A stretch of DNA of 64,000 bases, taken from Polytrichum commune. Taxonomy: Eukaryota > Streptophyta > Polytrichopsida > Polytrichales > Polytrichaceae. Positions 32,440-47,600 of the stretch are shown here, piece by piece; positions within the stretch are counted from its first letter, which is position 1, and the number at the start of each line of letters is the position of its first letter. Under the pieces are notes generated by a model. That model was not told where the DNA came from, did not search any database, and saw nothing but the letters and a program-made list of their open reading frames with translations. The position numbers were made by a program, and so were the translations under genes. The DNA is taken from NCBI GenBank assembly GCA_950295325.1, contig OX485803.1, positions 47,507,554 to 47,571,553 on the forward strand. Reading direction: 5' to 3'.

Positions 32440-32948
32440 AAAGGGTCTGTCATAGGCGTTTCCACCTTATATTTTGAGGGCCATTATCATTGAAATCAAC
32501 AATTTCTCATTGGAGGAAAATGTCAAGACTGACACACTTCACTTTACACTCGAGATTGAGGGTCGAAGGGACCAAGGAAGTTTGAATGAATGAAAAGCTT
32601 ACTTGGCATCCTACACAACATGCAAAGGACGATATTTATATGGTCTACCAAATTTTACGTCAAGGCCACCTCAAAGTGGTGGGTCTAGCACAAAATTGAG
32701 AGAACCCAAAATCTTAGAACCCTTGATTTATGATAACTCATTGTGTAGAAGGGCCTGAGTGAGTAGGATAGTAAATACAAAACAACATTGTAGTTGAGAA
32801 ACCAATCACGCGTATTCTTACATTATACTTGAAGACCCATGACCGCAAAAAATTCAATGTCTATTATCCATGCTATGGCCTTTAGATGAGTTTCAAGGGC
32901 TCTCACAATTTCATAGTCACATCCCTTGGCCATAGTGCAAAGTGACCC
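32440..32948. mobile_element. GGGCC-type MITE family H, copy 2
   Basis: The body matches 21738-22222. Its left part (GAGGGCCATTATCATTG, TTTCTCATTGGAGG, AAGACTGACACACTTCACTT) carries a single diverged copy of the monomer that forms the satellite at 20.7-21.7 kb. The right end CAAAGTGACCC is followed by TTA. The left limit is approximate. No ORF. Confidence 0.65.
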
Positions 32949-33239
32949 TTAAGAGTTTTCAATGCCACTTTCTTTCTACTTCGAAACATTCCCAAGGCAC
33001 ATCCACCAAATCCACCCTCTCAAGTTGGATATTGTCTCTTTGGGTAGACACAAGTTGACATATGTTGATGTTATGCAATATTTGGATCACTAGGAACAAC
33101 ATTGCAACACAAATGGCATAGTAACAAATACGCCCACCCACATACGGAACGTGAAGCATAACAAACCCTTCATTAGACACACTTTGCAGCCAAAAATGAT
33201 CAAAACTTTGTTATTATACTAGTTACACCCGATCAAAAT

Positions 33240-33936
33240 TGGTATCACAACTTCAACCTCCACAATGGACCCTTCCCTAACTCATATTTCATCACACACT
33301 TCAAGGTTGACACAATCATGAACAAAGAATTGACAATCCTACCAGAATTGAGAATAGAACCTCAAACAAAAAACATTACCATCCATATACTTTGCATTTT
33401 AACATCATAAAAATGCTTCCATTGGCCCGAACGACCATATACAACAAATGAATGTCATTGCTAACACCCTACACATCCATGCTATGTTCACACAAACTGC
33501 CCCACTTGCACCACCAAACACCCCCGTAAATTATAGCACAAAATGGTCTAGAATCACATACCCACTGCATCTACCCACCCAAATCCTCGATATCCCATCA
33601 TTCAACAATCCATAAAGATGCCTATCCCTCAAATGCCCACCACAATTATGTTATTTTTACAAATGGATCATTCAAACCACCCAAAGAAATAACTTGTGGA
33701 CAATGGAAATGTGAGAAGTAGGTTATGGCATCTATAGCCTCACCGAATATCTCAAAATTGATGAAAGATTACCGGGACTACAAAACCTTTTATAAATAGA
33801 AATGGTGCCCATACACCACACCCTTCACCTCCTCGCTACCACATACCATGACAAACAAACCCATATCTTTACAAAGTGCCTAAATATCCTACCGATACTA
33901 AACACCCAAATTAAGCACCTCACCATATATAATAGA
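33240..33936 (+). pseudogene. LINE fragment, RNase H domain part 1
   Basis: The plus strand at ~33715-33950 reads EVGYGIYSLTEYLKIDERLP, GLQNLL, EMVPIHHTLHLLATTYHD, THIFTKCLNILPIL and NTQIKHLTIYN, the text of an RNase H domain in this LINE family. The strand is C/A-rich. Several stops are present. The domain is cut after YN and resumes at ~36071 with NSHLDKLILNH, so a 2.1 kb insertion splits it. Confidence 0.7.
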
Positions 33937-34040
33937 TGTAACGTCTCTCAAAAATAAAGAGGAAAAATAAGAGGTATGATCCATCCAACCTTGAGCCTTA
34001 TCTACTTGTAGGAACTAAGAGTTGAAGTTCCCCTCAACTA

Positions 34041-35604
34041 CACTAAAATGATATTTAATGTCTGATTGTATTTAATGTTCTTACCACCCTACTTTGTTCA
34101 ACATTAATTTTCAATTCCTTGACAATCAAGGTTGTTATCTGCCCCTCGCCCCACCTATCTACTCGCCTATAACTTCGTTACGCCGATTTTGTTCTCGGAC
34201 CGACTTCTTTGCTAGGAATTAGACTACTGCTTGAAGGGTGCATGTATTTTGTGAATAACGTTGTTCTTTTATCACAAAGAGGACGTTTAATATGCACTTA
34301 AACAAAATAATAATAATAATAATAATAACTTGGAATTTAAAGGTGATAATGCAGTGTCTTATGCTGAACTGATGTCAGAATGAGATTCCATGATAATGGT
34401 CATTACAATCTCCGGGGGACAATGATCAAAGCCCCAATGTTGATTTTTATAAATTCAAATGCCAAATATCATATTCTTAATTTAGATGATAATATTTTAA
34501 ATGTATGTTGTAAGACCAGTCCTAAGGGCTAGATGAAACAACTTAATTTGTAGACTATTTTGTTGAATCTAGGGCATTCCAATTCGATGTTCATAGTCGT
34601 CCTAAGGTGGTTTAGTTTGATAATTGCATGGGTAGTAATATGACCCGATACGTAGGGTTATTATAGAAACAAAACAAACCATCCTAAAGTATTTGTTGTC
34701 ATGTTCCACACATTTGTGTCAGCTGGTCAATACTTTTATTGTTTCCAAAGTCAATGATGCATGAACTAGTATATGAGAGGCCAATAAAAGTGACCTTATT
34801 GCAATAAACACTTAGCAAAACACACCTCGAATGGACGGTTAGGGGGCTGGAAAACTCACCAACTTTAGTAAGAGGTTCTTTTTGCAATTGGCTACAAATG
34901 TTATTGAATATATCACCCGGAAGGTAGATTATAACGATTTATCATATGCTTGGAAAACTATGATTAGATTAGGCAAGTCTTTGGTTATTGATGGCATTTG
35001 AAGTGTTCATCAAGTTCTGTCATATCTTTAGGAGATTATAGGAAAATATCAATAAATTTTTGAAAGGCATCATGTACCACCTTCAACTTTAAAACTGTTT
35101 TTTAACTAATGTAAACAATATATTTTTATGTTCATTTTTTTTTTACATTGTATATGACTCTCACATGCTATGAATTATTCTTAAAATGATTGTTATATAT
35201 TTTCAAGCTCAAATGTCGGAGTGCTAAGTTTACATGATGGGTGCCTTGAATGTTGGATGGCTTCCACATGCTGAATGGATCTTATTTTAATATTATTAGA
35301 TTCATATGAATGGTTGGAATTGACATGCTATAATGGAATGCTAAATTTAATCCAATGCTATAGTATTGAATTTTTATTTGCCCTCATATTTGTATTTGAT
35401 GTCATGTTGGAATGATGAAATATTGGGATGTTGGAATGCTAGAAGATATGCTGGAATTCTCATTTTGTCATTGTTGTTTTATTTAATTTTCATGTCCTTA
35501 CTAACACTAAATTCAAACAAATAACTTCCACATATTACCATAATTGTAGTATTTGAGTTTACATTTAATGCTACTTACTTTCATAGGGTTATTGATATTT
35601 AGTG
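34041..35604. mobile_element. DNA transposon T1, copy 2 (1.56 kb)
   Basis: Ends CACTAAAATGATATTTAATG and (inverse) ..GATATTTAGTG, with TA on both sides (34039-34040 and 35605-35606). The terminal design is as in the copy at 22870. A short AAT run (34306-34328) is inside. No transposase ORF. Confidence 0.7.
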
Positions 35605-35718
35605 TAGTTCTTAAGCATATAGTTAACCGGCTTTCCTTCCATGCCTTTAGGGTGAATTAAGTGATCTTAACTAATGGCCATTACTTACAAGGTGTGAACA
35701 TCATGTAACACCATAGTC

Positions 35719-35946
35719 CCAACTACATTGTTTTGTCTAATTCGTGTGGGTTGCCATTTGGAGTTACACATTGCTATAACATTTTATTGAGAGTAACATT
35801 CTTTACCCAAATAACATATGTAGTTAGTATGCACACCGAGGAGTATGATGTAACTTAGTTGGTAAAAGAAAATGTTGGTAAAAAGTTATAGCAACATATA
35901 ACTCTAAATGGTAACCCATACTAATTAGACAAAATAGTATAGTGGG
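35719..35946. mobile_element. MITE family G, copy 2
   Basis: TTTTGTCTAATTCGTGTGGG and GCCATTTGGAGTTAC at the left, mirrored at 35899-35934. Interior homologous to 17813-18038. Confidence 0.85.
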
Positions 35947-36070
35947 TAACTCCCCTTCACCTTTTAGTACTATTCGATCTTCCAGGGTGGAACCTTGTAG
36001 TCTCATAGATGGTAGAATCTAGTTGGAATTAGAGATAGCAAAGGTAACTATTAAATAGATATAAATCACA

Positions 36071-36365
36071 ATAGTCACTTAGATAAGCTTATATTAAATC
36101 ACTTGAATCTAAGGTTCAGATGCTAAAATCCCGCACACAAACCACCGCACTTCATAAAGTTAGAGCCCACATTAATATAGATGGTAATGAACAAGTTAAC
36201 ACACTAGCCAAACTAGGTTACAAAAAAAACCATAGGAACATTGCAACATCATACAAACACGCACACCCTTCACCATATTATTTCCAGAAAGATTGGTGGC
36301 AGTCAATGCAAGAAACTCCAAATAAAGGCCCCATCAAACACCTTGAAGGCAATAAATTATTATGA
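36071..36365 (+). pseudogene. LINE fragment, RNase H domain part 2
   Basis: Reads NSHLDKLILNH, then (after a one-base shift) MLKSRTQTTALHKVRAHINI, DGNEQVNTLAKLGYKKNHRN and YKHAHPSPYYFQKDWWQSMQ. The HKVRAHxxIDGNEQ motif is the last catalytic region of RNase H (its His is present). It ends at a stop at 36363. The continuation downstream was not recognised. Confidence 0.75.
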
Positions 36366-39080
36366 AAAAATGACCAAAAGGGGGATATCTCTAGTGACAC
36401 ACTCTTTTGACCATTTTTTTCATCATAATTTTTAGCATCATGCAAGATTTCAGCTTGTTGGTGTAAAGTGGCAGATCACAACAATCGTGTAAAAATGAAA
36501 TTTTCACAAGAGGTCAAGTAATTTTTTATTCCATTGAGGTTCCCAAACTTGGCTTAAATGGCACAATTTTGCCATAAGTAATTTTTTTATGCTTGTGAGG
36601 CTATGTCCACTTCTATTTGGTAATGGGTATTTACTAGAATATGATAAAAAAACAAAAAGGGTATTGTTGGGGAAATACCCTTTTTGCAATACTTTTGCTA
36701 AGCAACCACAACACAATTTGGTCAAAAATACACACTTTGAGCACACAAAAATTCATTGTTGGGAAGAATTTTGATCTTGAAGGTGGCATTCTCGAGAACA
36801 TCCATTATACATTGGTTTGTGGATGGTTGAGAAAATGCCTTCAAAAGATGTGTTGCTAGAACAACATCCCTTCCTTAATTATTTCTTGCAAAATTGGTCT
36901 CCTTGAGCTATGGAAACAATTCCATCAAGGCGCCATATATGTTATGGCGCTATCATGAAGTTGTTAGTTGCCAAGAGAGCTAACCCTAATCAACACAAAA
37001 CTTCTACATACCCTTAGCACATCAAAGTATAGACCATGAAATAAACTAAGCAGGTATAAAGCATATAACTTGGACTTTCATCTATACCTTTGGTGGGTTT
37101 GTAGTTGAGGTTAATAATACATGTTGTTATCATTGTTTCATCTGGTATTGCAGACTATTATAGTATGTCAATGTTGTGGGTGCCAATGAAACATCTTCAA
37201 GTTCAATGTATGTCTCACCCTCTTATGCCCATGACCATGATCATAACTTTTGGACTTTGTTGGCAGGTACATATTACATGGTTGGATTATGTCACCTAGT
37301 GGTGTTGATATCTACATTTTTTTATGCATTTACAGTTCCAGCTTCTCCGTATAACGGCAAGACTTTTGACAGGGATTTGTTACTCTTCACTTCTCCATTT
37401 GGTACTTGAAGTTACAAGTCTCCTTCTCATTCACATGTGCCCCCTTCACCATTGCTAGTTGTGCCCAATATTGACAACATTGATGGGGTCATAAGAATCT
37501 TATCACTGATGGAGATGTTGAAGGAGACTCAACCTCAAAGCAATACAAATTTCATTAAGGATCTAGATTGCAATACTCTCCCTCAACAATTTGTCAAGTG
37601 TTTGCCGCATAAATTCGATGGTAACATATTGTTAGAGTTGCCCCCCCTCCAAGACCACCCACCTATTGGTATTCTTTATAATGGATCGGCATCGTGATGG
37701 TCATGATAAACTTGAAGCTCAACACTTATCACGTGTACAATCCGACATTCTAGTCGGCCCTCATGATCGTAATGTGCAACATGCAATTTGAAGAAATAAG
37801 TACCAAAGTTGCATGTGGTACTTGATGATCAAGCGCATGAAGCTCCACAACATCACACAACTTTATTTTTATAGATTTAAAACAAATTTTGCCCAAACCA
37901 ATTAGATTGCAATGTGCATGTCTTTGGAAGCATAATGCAAATCAACCCATGTAAGGTATAAATAGGACATGCAATTCCCATTATGAGCAACCAATGAAAC
38001 AAATTAGAAAGCACATTGTTGGGTGATTCCTTGATAAGTTCAATTCACTTGTCTATGACTAGAAGCATTCAAAAACATTAGACAAACAAATTGCAATCAT
38101 TCATAAGCTTGAAGAATGGTTGGAGTCGTCTGGAGCGTGTAGTTTGGATGAAGAGGAAGCCATGTTGCATTGGCTAAAGTTTTGGAATTTTTGTTTCTAA
38201 GTGGAATTCCAACATTAGAATCGTGAGTCCTACAACCTCTTGTCTTTTATTTGGTTCGTATCATGTTCTAGACTCTCTTTTTTTTTTAAAAATTGACCTC
38301 ATCTCATACAATTGTTGTTTTTAAACGAAATATGATGCTAGAGGAGGATGCAAGGATGCCAAGATGCAACTTAGCCAAAATTGTTCGCCATAAATAGCTT
38401 GCAATGTCAGGTTAGAACAACGTGGATATGTTTGAGGTTACTATTGACAACTAGGCCAAAGCATTGGTTCAACATGCCCACTACTTTGAGTTTTTTGGAA
38501 ATAGCCATAACTAGGAAGGGACCTTACAAGTCAAAAGTTGTTGCTTTGTGCCGTTGGACGCAAGTTGTCACCTATAAGGTTTAACGATGAAAGTAATATA
38601 TACATAACAAAATTTTACACGACAATTGAGCATCATTAGAAGAATAGAGACAATTCAAGAGTAGAAAACATAGATTGACCGAGGATTTGAGTGGAGAAAA
38701 AGAATCCCGTGGACCAAATTGTATGAATTTCAACATTCCCAAGCAATCTTCCCATTGTCTCCCCTAACACAAAGGATCAATTGTAGAGACAAATGCACAC
38801 TAGAATTGCGGTACATTGTGCGTACTTTCGCCACCTTCAAAGTTGCATATGCTACAATCCATGCAAAAGGCACGTCTTCCCGCAAGGTAAAAATTGGTGT
38901 TTCCACTCTCACGCCATGTTATGATAGCATTTTTAATTTCAAGAACATGAAGAAGTTCATTCACAAAAACCTTTTGATTTTGTTATGGTGACAAAATGCA
39001 ATGTGTGGGTCATAAGATGGAGTTTGGTGTGATGCCCAACCAACATGGTCTTAATTTATGGCATGTACAAATTGGTACAT
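36366..39080. other. No recognisable gene
   Basis: Short ORFs only. TATAAATAG at ~37958 with following AT-rich text could be an LTR promoter, but no partner was found. Confidence 0.45.
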
Positions 39081-39084
39081 GACC

Positions 39085-39795
39085 ATACAATGAGGAGGAT
39101 AAATGTTTGGGACTAGAAATTCCATATTTGGCAATAATTAGTGCACTAATGTATTTGGCAAATTGGACTAGGCTCGGCATTGCATTTGCTGGTGATTTAT
39201 TGGCTAGAATTTTGCTAAGCCAATAAAACGACATTGGAATGGTGTCAAACATATCCTACAATATTTCAAAGGCATGGAGAATGTAGAATTGTTTTATAAA
39301 GTTGGAGAGGATAGCAACATTAAAGGATACATCGATGCAGGTTACCTCTTTGATCCACATCGAGGCCAATTTTAGTCCAATTATGTTTTCCTCATACAAG
39401 GAGCAATGATATCTTGGAAGTAAACGAAGCAGAGTCTTGCAAACACATCTTCAAACCATTCAAAAAAAAATTATAGCCATACATGAGGCTTCACGTGAAT
39501 GTGTATGGTTGCGATTGATCCATGAATTCATTAAAGGTTCTTGTGGGTTTCCACATGTTCCAACCACTCCAACGGTAAATTACAAAGACAATGCAACATG
39601 CAATGCTCAATGAAAGGCGGGCTACATCAAAGGAGACCGAATCAATCACATCTTACCAACGTTCTTCTTCACTCATGAACTATTAGGATCAGTTATAGAT
39701 GTGAAGCAAACTAGGTCTTCCAATAACCTAGCAGATTTATTTTCTAAGTCATTACCAATTCCAAGGCATAGACAAATTGTTAGGGGAATAGGGGA
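39085..39795 (+). pseudogene. Ty1/copia pol relic (end of RT and RNase H)
   Basis: Across three frames the plus strand reads LEIPYLAIISALMYLANWTR, then KRHWNGVKHILQYFKGMENV, DAGYLFDPHRGQF, IHEASRECVWLRLIHEFI, KAGYIKGDRINHILPTFFFT and IDVKQTRSSNNLADLFSKSL, ending near RHRQIVRGIG. These are the standard copia RNase H landmarks, including the LAD.F.K end. Stops and frameshifts throughout show it is dead. No LTRs were identified. Confidence 0.88.
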
Positions 39796-40731
39796 TGCAA
39801 AGAGTTTCATTTTTATCTGACATGCAAACAATTATGTATAGACCCTACAAGGTCAAACAAATATCAATCAAGGTTCATGGGAAAGGGAATTGCGACGCAA
39901 GCCATAATTACAAAGGTCATCACAAATATACAAGCATAAAACATCAGCCAAACTTTCTATGTATCAAATCCAAAAAGAACATTTTTGTTTTAAGCTCAGG
40001 TTTATTTTGTAAAAGGATGCGCATTAAGACTAGGTAGTATGTTGGTCAAGTCTTTCTCTAGAAACTGTGATCAAGTAAAGATTCTCATGTGTTCACACAA
40101 CATGCTCTGCAATCCTCGAATTCACATAACATTTACCGTTGACATTTATGCATCTCTAAGAAAATATCAACTAAGGAAGGGTTCCAAGCATCTACATACC
40201 GACATTTTGGTCCAGATATTATCTCAATCATTCATTCGTAATTTGTAGAAAGAGAACTCAGGAATTTAAGTGATTCAGCAAATTTGAAAAGGAACTGCAC
40301 CTATGGCATCTGTCTGGAGTTCAACCAGACAACGCTCTACAAAAATGGACAGGGAGACAGAAACGAAACACATCGGAGATAAAAGCACGGATAGCAATGA
40401 TTGAAAGAGGTACTCATTTAATAAAAATTTACCAACAGTTTGCATTATCACAAAAGGTAAAAAACGTTGGAAATAAGAATCAGGGCTAGATTTTACAGGA
40501 AATCTAGATCCTGTAGTGTAGGGTCATCAGCAGTGACACATATATCATTCACTCAATACTACCGCCATGTCTGCTATTTTTACAAAACGTAATTTTTCCC
40601 CACGTGAACAACTATTTGCATCTGTGCTCACCAGCCAACTCAAATGCCACTGATATCATCAGTCATAGCTCCATTGATGAAAAAGTCTTAGTCCCAATAA
40701 GAAAATGGGATAAGTCGTATGTAGCACTAAT
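39796..40731. other. Intergenic; 3' side of actin
   Basis: No gene recognised; the part nearest 40731 should include the actin 3' UTR. Confidence 0.5.
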
Positions 40732-42448
<1,717 letters not shown>

Positions 42449-43700
42449 TATAATTTAAATTTCTGAGACACCACAAACACCAGATTTTTGCTTGTGAGAT
42501 AAAACTTGCTCAAAACCACAACGTTTTTGAGGTTACTCGTTCAAACATCGATGCGTGACTTGGTACAGAGCGCAGAAACCATTAGGAAGTTCAATCGCCC
42601 CTTAAAAGTTTTCAGCATTTCAGTTGGGGCATAGAGCCGTGCCAAATGAAGAACATCGCAGATCTGCTGGTCTATTCAAGTTTCTTCTCCCTCGAAAACC
42701 AGCACGGGAGGTAGATCTCCAGAACGAGCAACAATACGCAACGGTCAACCTTTCCATTCGAAAGGAAAGGTGACAACGGATAGGATCCGCGTGCACCTCT
42801 TTCACAAGGACATGCAACCGGGGCACGATCGCTTACTGCATCCTACTATAACATGATACACAGTAGATCTACTCTTCCATACCAGCAATGCCATCGTAGC
42901 TTCAGGATCCGCATCCACATGAGTGTATCCACCCTAGGAGGGGAGTAGCACCACCAAAAGAGCATAGGCAAATGGCGATGATCCTCCCCTACTAAAATCA
43001 TCATCATCTCAACCTCTCAACACCCTACCCTAATATATGACGGCCACAACTCAAGCGATGTAGGACAACATCCGAAGAAACACAAGCCACAAAAGATACA
43101 AAACCCTGATTAAAAGCATCCGTATCTCCCATTCAAACACTACCACAGGCGCTAAGAAGAACTACGGCGGAGCCAAAGCAAAATGCACATCATCCACAAA
43201 ACAACTTCACATCGCAGAAACCAAAACCATCGCCATCAAGCATCTTGCATTACTACTACAACCACCACTGCCACGAAACGGCCAACACGAACGTTGTAGT
43301 TTCATTGTACTTACAAAGTTGGAACGAGTTTGTGTCGGACCAAATCTGAGGCGCAATGGAAACCCCAATCGAAATGAGCAGGGTGGAGGTGGAGGGAGGG
43401 AGAGGGAGAGAGAGTGAGAAACGGTAGCTTCCTCTCTCTCTCTCTCTTGCTTACTTACCTTCGGATAGGAGTGGTTGCGGCTGGTTGGCCCCGCTGTGGA
43501 GGCGGTCTGTGGAGCGCAGCCGCAGCGGGGGTCGGGAGCTTGGGGGATGGAGGAGGGGAGGTCGGAGTGGAGATGGTGATGGCGAGAGAGGGTTTGCGGG
43601 GGAGATGTAGTTGGGAGGGGCGAGGGAGCGAGGGAGGGAAGGGCGCTGTCTCCTCTTCTGCCTATTCTGCCATTGCTCCCCGCCCGCCTGCCTGCACCCA
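42449..43700 (-). promoter_or_regulatory. Actin 5' UTR with ~1 kb leader intron; promoter beyond
   Basis: On the minus strand a strong donor (GAAG|GTAAGTAAGC) lies at 43459/43458 and an acceptor (GTGTCTCAG) at 42463, 14 bases before the ATG. This predicts a 996 bp leader intron, as in many plant actin genes. The first exon would lie in the GC-rich, CpG-rich stretch 43459 to ~43700, next to a (CT)n run at 43432-43446. The start site is not determinable; AT-rich sequence at ~43860-43915 could hold a TATA-like element. ORFs across 43207-44011 are shadows. Confidence 0.7.
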
Positions 43701-44194
43701 CACGCGGCGGACGGGTGTGAGCGAACGGACGGGTGAGCGGGCGGACGGGTAAGCGGGCGGGATCGAGGTCCACCGGCTTCTGATTCGTGGCAGCCATGTG
43801 GTGGAGGGGGGGGAGGGGTAAAAATTCGGCTCCTAACTAAAGGAGAGAGCCATGGAATTTTCATATCATCCATCCAAAAATTATTTTTTAAATTATTTAA
43901 AAATAAATAAACTAAAATTAGCCCCCTTATGGGTTTGTTGCCAATTCGTCCCAAATGGTGTTGATTAAACAAGTGTGGGGTTTTTGAGGTTGATTCCAAT
44001 GTCAAATCCAATTTTTAAAAATGATCTATGGGTTGCATATTATTGTATGGTTATGTTGAATGGATGAGAAGTGTGCGCATATATGATAATTCGGTCCCTC
44101 CCTAATAGCTACAAGAGAGAAGGAGTTATCACATGTGAGCTTACCTCTCACTCGTCCAACACAAAAGCCCTAGAAAAACACATGAAACCTATGT

Positions 44195-44662
44195 GTTGTT
44201 GTTTTTAGTTTAATTGAAATTTGAGTTAGCTTTTAAAATTTTGAATTAAAGGGTCATCTAGTCCAAGTCATTTGAGATGAATCGGCGACAAGCTTATAAG
44301 GGGGGTCAAATTGTTATGTTGGAGAATAAAAGGTACGCTCGTGTGCAATAATTCCCTCTCTTCGTAAGTACATCATGTGATTTATATGTGTATTTGTATG
44401 GAAATCAATGTGTCTTTGCAATTTTAATGTTGTTGTTTTTAGTTTAATTGAAATTTGAGTTAGCTTTTAAAATTTTGAATTAAAGGGTCATCTAGTCCAA
44501 GTCATTTGAGATGAATCGGCAACAAGCTTATAAGGGGGGTCAAATTGTTATGTTGGAGAATAAAAGGTACGCTCATGTGCAATAATTCCCTCTCTTCGTA
44601 AGTACATCGTGTGATTTATATGTGTATTTGTATGGAAATCAATGTGTCTTTGCAATTTTAAT
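44195..44662. repeat. Recent tandem duplication, 2 x 234 bp
   Basis: Copy 1 at 44195-44428 and copy 2 at 44429-44662, both starting GTTGTTGTTTTTAG and ending GCAATTTTAAT, differ at only about three bases (GCGAC/GCAAC, CTCGTG/CTCATG, CATCATG/CATCGTG). A poly(C) run follows at 44680-44693. A diverged relative (GGTACGCTTGTATGCAATAG) is at 48687. Non-coding. Confidence 0.93.
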
Positions 44663-44694
44663 AGCCTCTCCCCCCTCTCCACCCCCCCCCCCCA

Positions 44695-47600
44695 AGTTGC
44701 GGATGGTATTGAGTGTCGGCTTTTGTTCTCTCCAAACCGATGAATATTAATTATGGTCCTTTGATTGAAATCACGAGGATTCAACTTGAAGTGTGTAGTT
44801 GCCCATTGTGGGATGGTGAATAAGCGTTGGAATTTGGTCAAAGATGGAACATGTTGTTGTTTTTTTAGCTTGGACAATTTCAAGATCTTTTCATGTTATT
44901 TTCATAATGGGATCAAGTTTAAATTTATGAATCGAGCTATAAGGAGTTCCCAACATTGTCATCTTCAAAGAATCAACACACATGAACTTTCAATAATCTT
45001 AACTAAATAAAATGAAATGCTATTTGTGGTGATGATTCATCACAAATTTGCCAATTCAACACAACTTTGTTGCATAAATATGACCAATAAAAGTTGGAGA
45101 ACATTGAAAATGAGCCACATTTACTTGACCTCTCGTCACATGGGCCATGTTGGGCCTTAGTTAGTAAATAAGAGGGTGGGAGCACAAGGTGGCATGTACC
45201 AAATTAGTTATTGTGGTCTAACTTATTCATCAAGCGTCGAAGAAGCTATGTAAGTTATGTAATGAAGTGGGCCGTGTTTGTTCTTAATCACCTACCTATG
45301 ATCAAATCGGTGGCATGGTGCATTGAAGTTGGTTGGGTAAATTATGTGGCTTTGTGAAATTGGTTGTGTACCTATTGTAGTGAAATTGGTACCATAAAGG
45401 GTTCTCTATTCTAACACAAAATGATAATATTTCCCTCAAAGTTTGCCACGTGTCATGCTCACACTCACCATGACTCACTAGGGAACCCTCTACATTATAT
45501 TGATATGAAGTGTATACCAACAAAAAAAACCAAAAAAAACGAACACACACACATTATGGAGTGTAGATAATATCAATGTATACATAGAGAATGTTGCTCA
45601 AGAGTGCATTAATTTTGCAATTCGTGAATCTCAAGTTGCACCTCCTTGTAGAAGACGTCGATATGATTGCAAATTTTAAAATTGTCAACAATCAACTATA
45701 GGGTCAAATAATAGTGGATGTAACCATTAAAAGAAAACATGTGATTTGATAAAAGGCACTCAACAATGGGACAAAAGAAGGTTATAAGTAACACCGGATG
45801 TTTGGAAAAAGCAAGGAATATTCTCTAATAACGCGTGTGTATTGATGGAATATTCCTTGCAATATACCTTTATGTTGAACCCCTACATGTTGTGAGTTCC
45901 ATGGGATGTTCTCTTGAGTGGGATGATAGTCATCTTGGCAAAATGTCACCTCTCCTAAGAACGACAATCTTGTCTAAGGCTAAGAAAAAAAAATTGTTTT
46001 TTCTTAGTAGAGGAGACCATAAATATACACTATAAATAGATTTTCATACATTGTGGTACCAAATTCAATGTGTTTGGTTGATGACATTTGATGTTAGTTT
46101 TTGGCTAAATGAGAAAGTCAATTGAACACGTCGGACTTGGAGATTGTTCTAAAAAACCTCGTGTAGAAGCACATGGTTGTGTAATTTCCATGAGTTTTCG
46201 TGTTGCGCATTTTTCGTGATGGTGTAGTGTTATAAAGTATGAAAAGAGTGTATCATGGGACACACTTCCTAATATGGTCAACATCGTCCACATATTGTAG
46301 CCATGTTCTTTTTAAGAATGAGATTCTAAGGCGGTTATATATTGCTAGTTGCTTTAGGAAAGGTGCCCAAAATAGGCCTCCCCGCCTTAGTATGACCGAT
46401 GTGGCATGCGTTGTAGAGTCAATACAAGCATCTTCTAGTGAGGCCAACCTAATTGGTTTTGGAAACAAGGGCTCCGGATACACGGTCGTGGTCTTTACCT
46501 ACAACAACAAAACAAACCTCGGTCAACCCTTGAGCTTTTGATAGTTCGAGGTTCACTATGGCCACGGTTTAATTTTGCCTTCACACCAAGAAAGTCATGC
46601 ATATCCCATCCAAAATATCATCGACCTATGTTAAGTTATGTAGAAGAAGATTAGTAGAAGACTCGTCTTGAATTGTGAGTCCAATGTTGGGCCCATCAAA
46701 AAAAAATACGCATGGTATTATATGATATTGGATGCCTATGCAAACTCGGTCTCTAGACTCTAGAGGTCAATGGCCTCCCAAAATAACTTACACTTTGCTT
46801 AATTATCAATGACCCAAGCGCCCGGTCATGTGTGACATGTGAAGCTTAGCAGCCTCGGGACATGTGATAATAATACACACACCCTTGACACTTGTGGTTC
46901 TCAACTCCAATTTGAGAAAGTCACTCCCATTTTTAACTCCTTTTTCACTCAAAGTGAAGACCATACGTGGCTCTCTTGAAGGCACTTCCGAATCCACATG
47001 CACTTATGGCCATTGGATGAAGTCGATAGTTATCTCATCGAATTAACAATTGTAAATCACAAAGATTGTCAATTCAACTTTCATAATTGGAGTCGAGATG
47101 TCGATTTATAACATATCAGACCTGTACAAAACAAGCCCTTTTAAGAATGAACCATGAAATAAAGTAATTTGTTTCAATTGTATTAGCCATTGAATAAGTA
47201 GAATAGTCATTATGTTATAAGCACACAGTTCAATCTCATCCTAACACGTGTTTTTTGGGTGTCCATTTTAAACTACAAACTTTATTATATACCACTCAAA
47301 TATAGGTTTGACCACACAAGGTCCACATACCTTATGGACCTCAAATGAGACCCACCTAGACTATATAGTACACTAATTATAGTATTTAGTGTTATGACAT
47401 TGCTTATGAATAATTTTAAAAACATTTTCATCCCAACTTATTATTAATTCGTCCACTTTTGGTACATTTTCCATCCTACAAATTTGGATTAAGAGTCACT
47501 TAGTACGTGACTCTATTTGCAACTTTGTAATTCTATAATGTCCACGCTTTTTTCACAAGAAATGACAAATAAAGTTAGGTGTACATCCAATGTTGGTTAC

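Larger units (their letters stand above)
33937..36070. mobile_element. Insertion splitting the LINE RNase H; solo-LTR-like shell with two nested elements
   Basis: Begins TGTAACGTCTCTC and ends ATAAATCACA, with ATAGA before and ATAGT after (4 of 5 matching). After removing T1 copy 2 and MITE G copy 2, ~340 bp remain, a plausible solo LTR (TG...CA). The LTR identity is inference; the insertion itself is clear because the host domain continues on the far side. Confidence 0.5.

Noticed and set aside
43207-44011. Long minus and plus ORFs (up to 196 codons) over the actin leader region
   Set aside because: They lie in low-complexity GC-rich and CT-repeat sequence, lack domain text, and overlap the predicted actin first exon and promoter.
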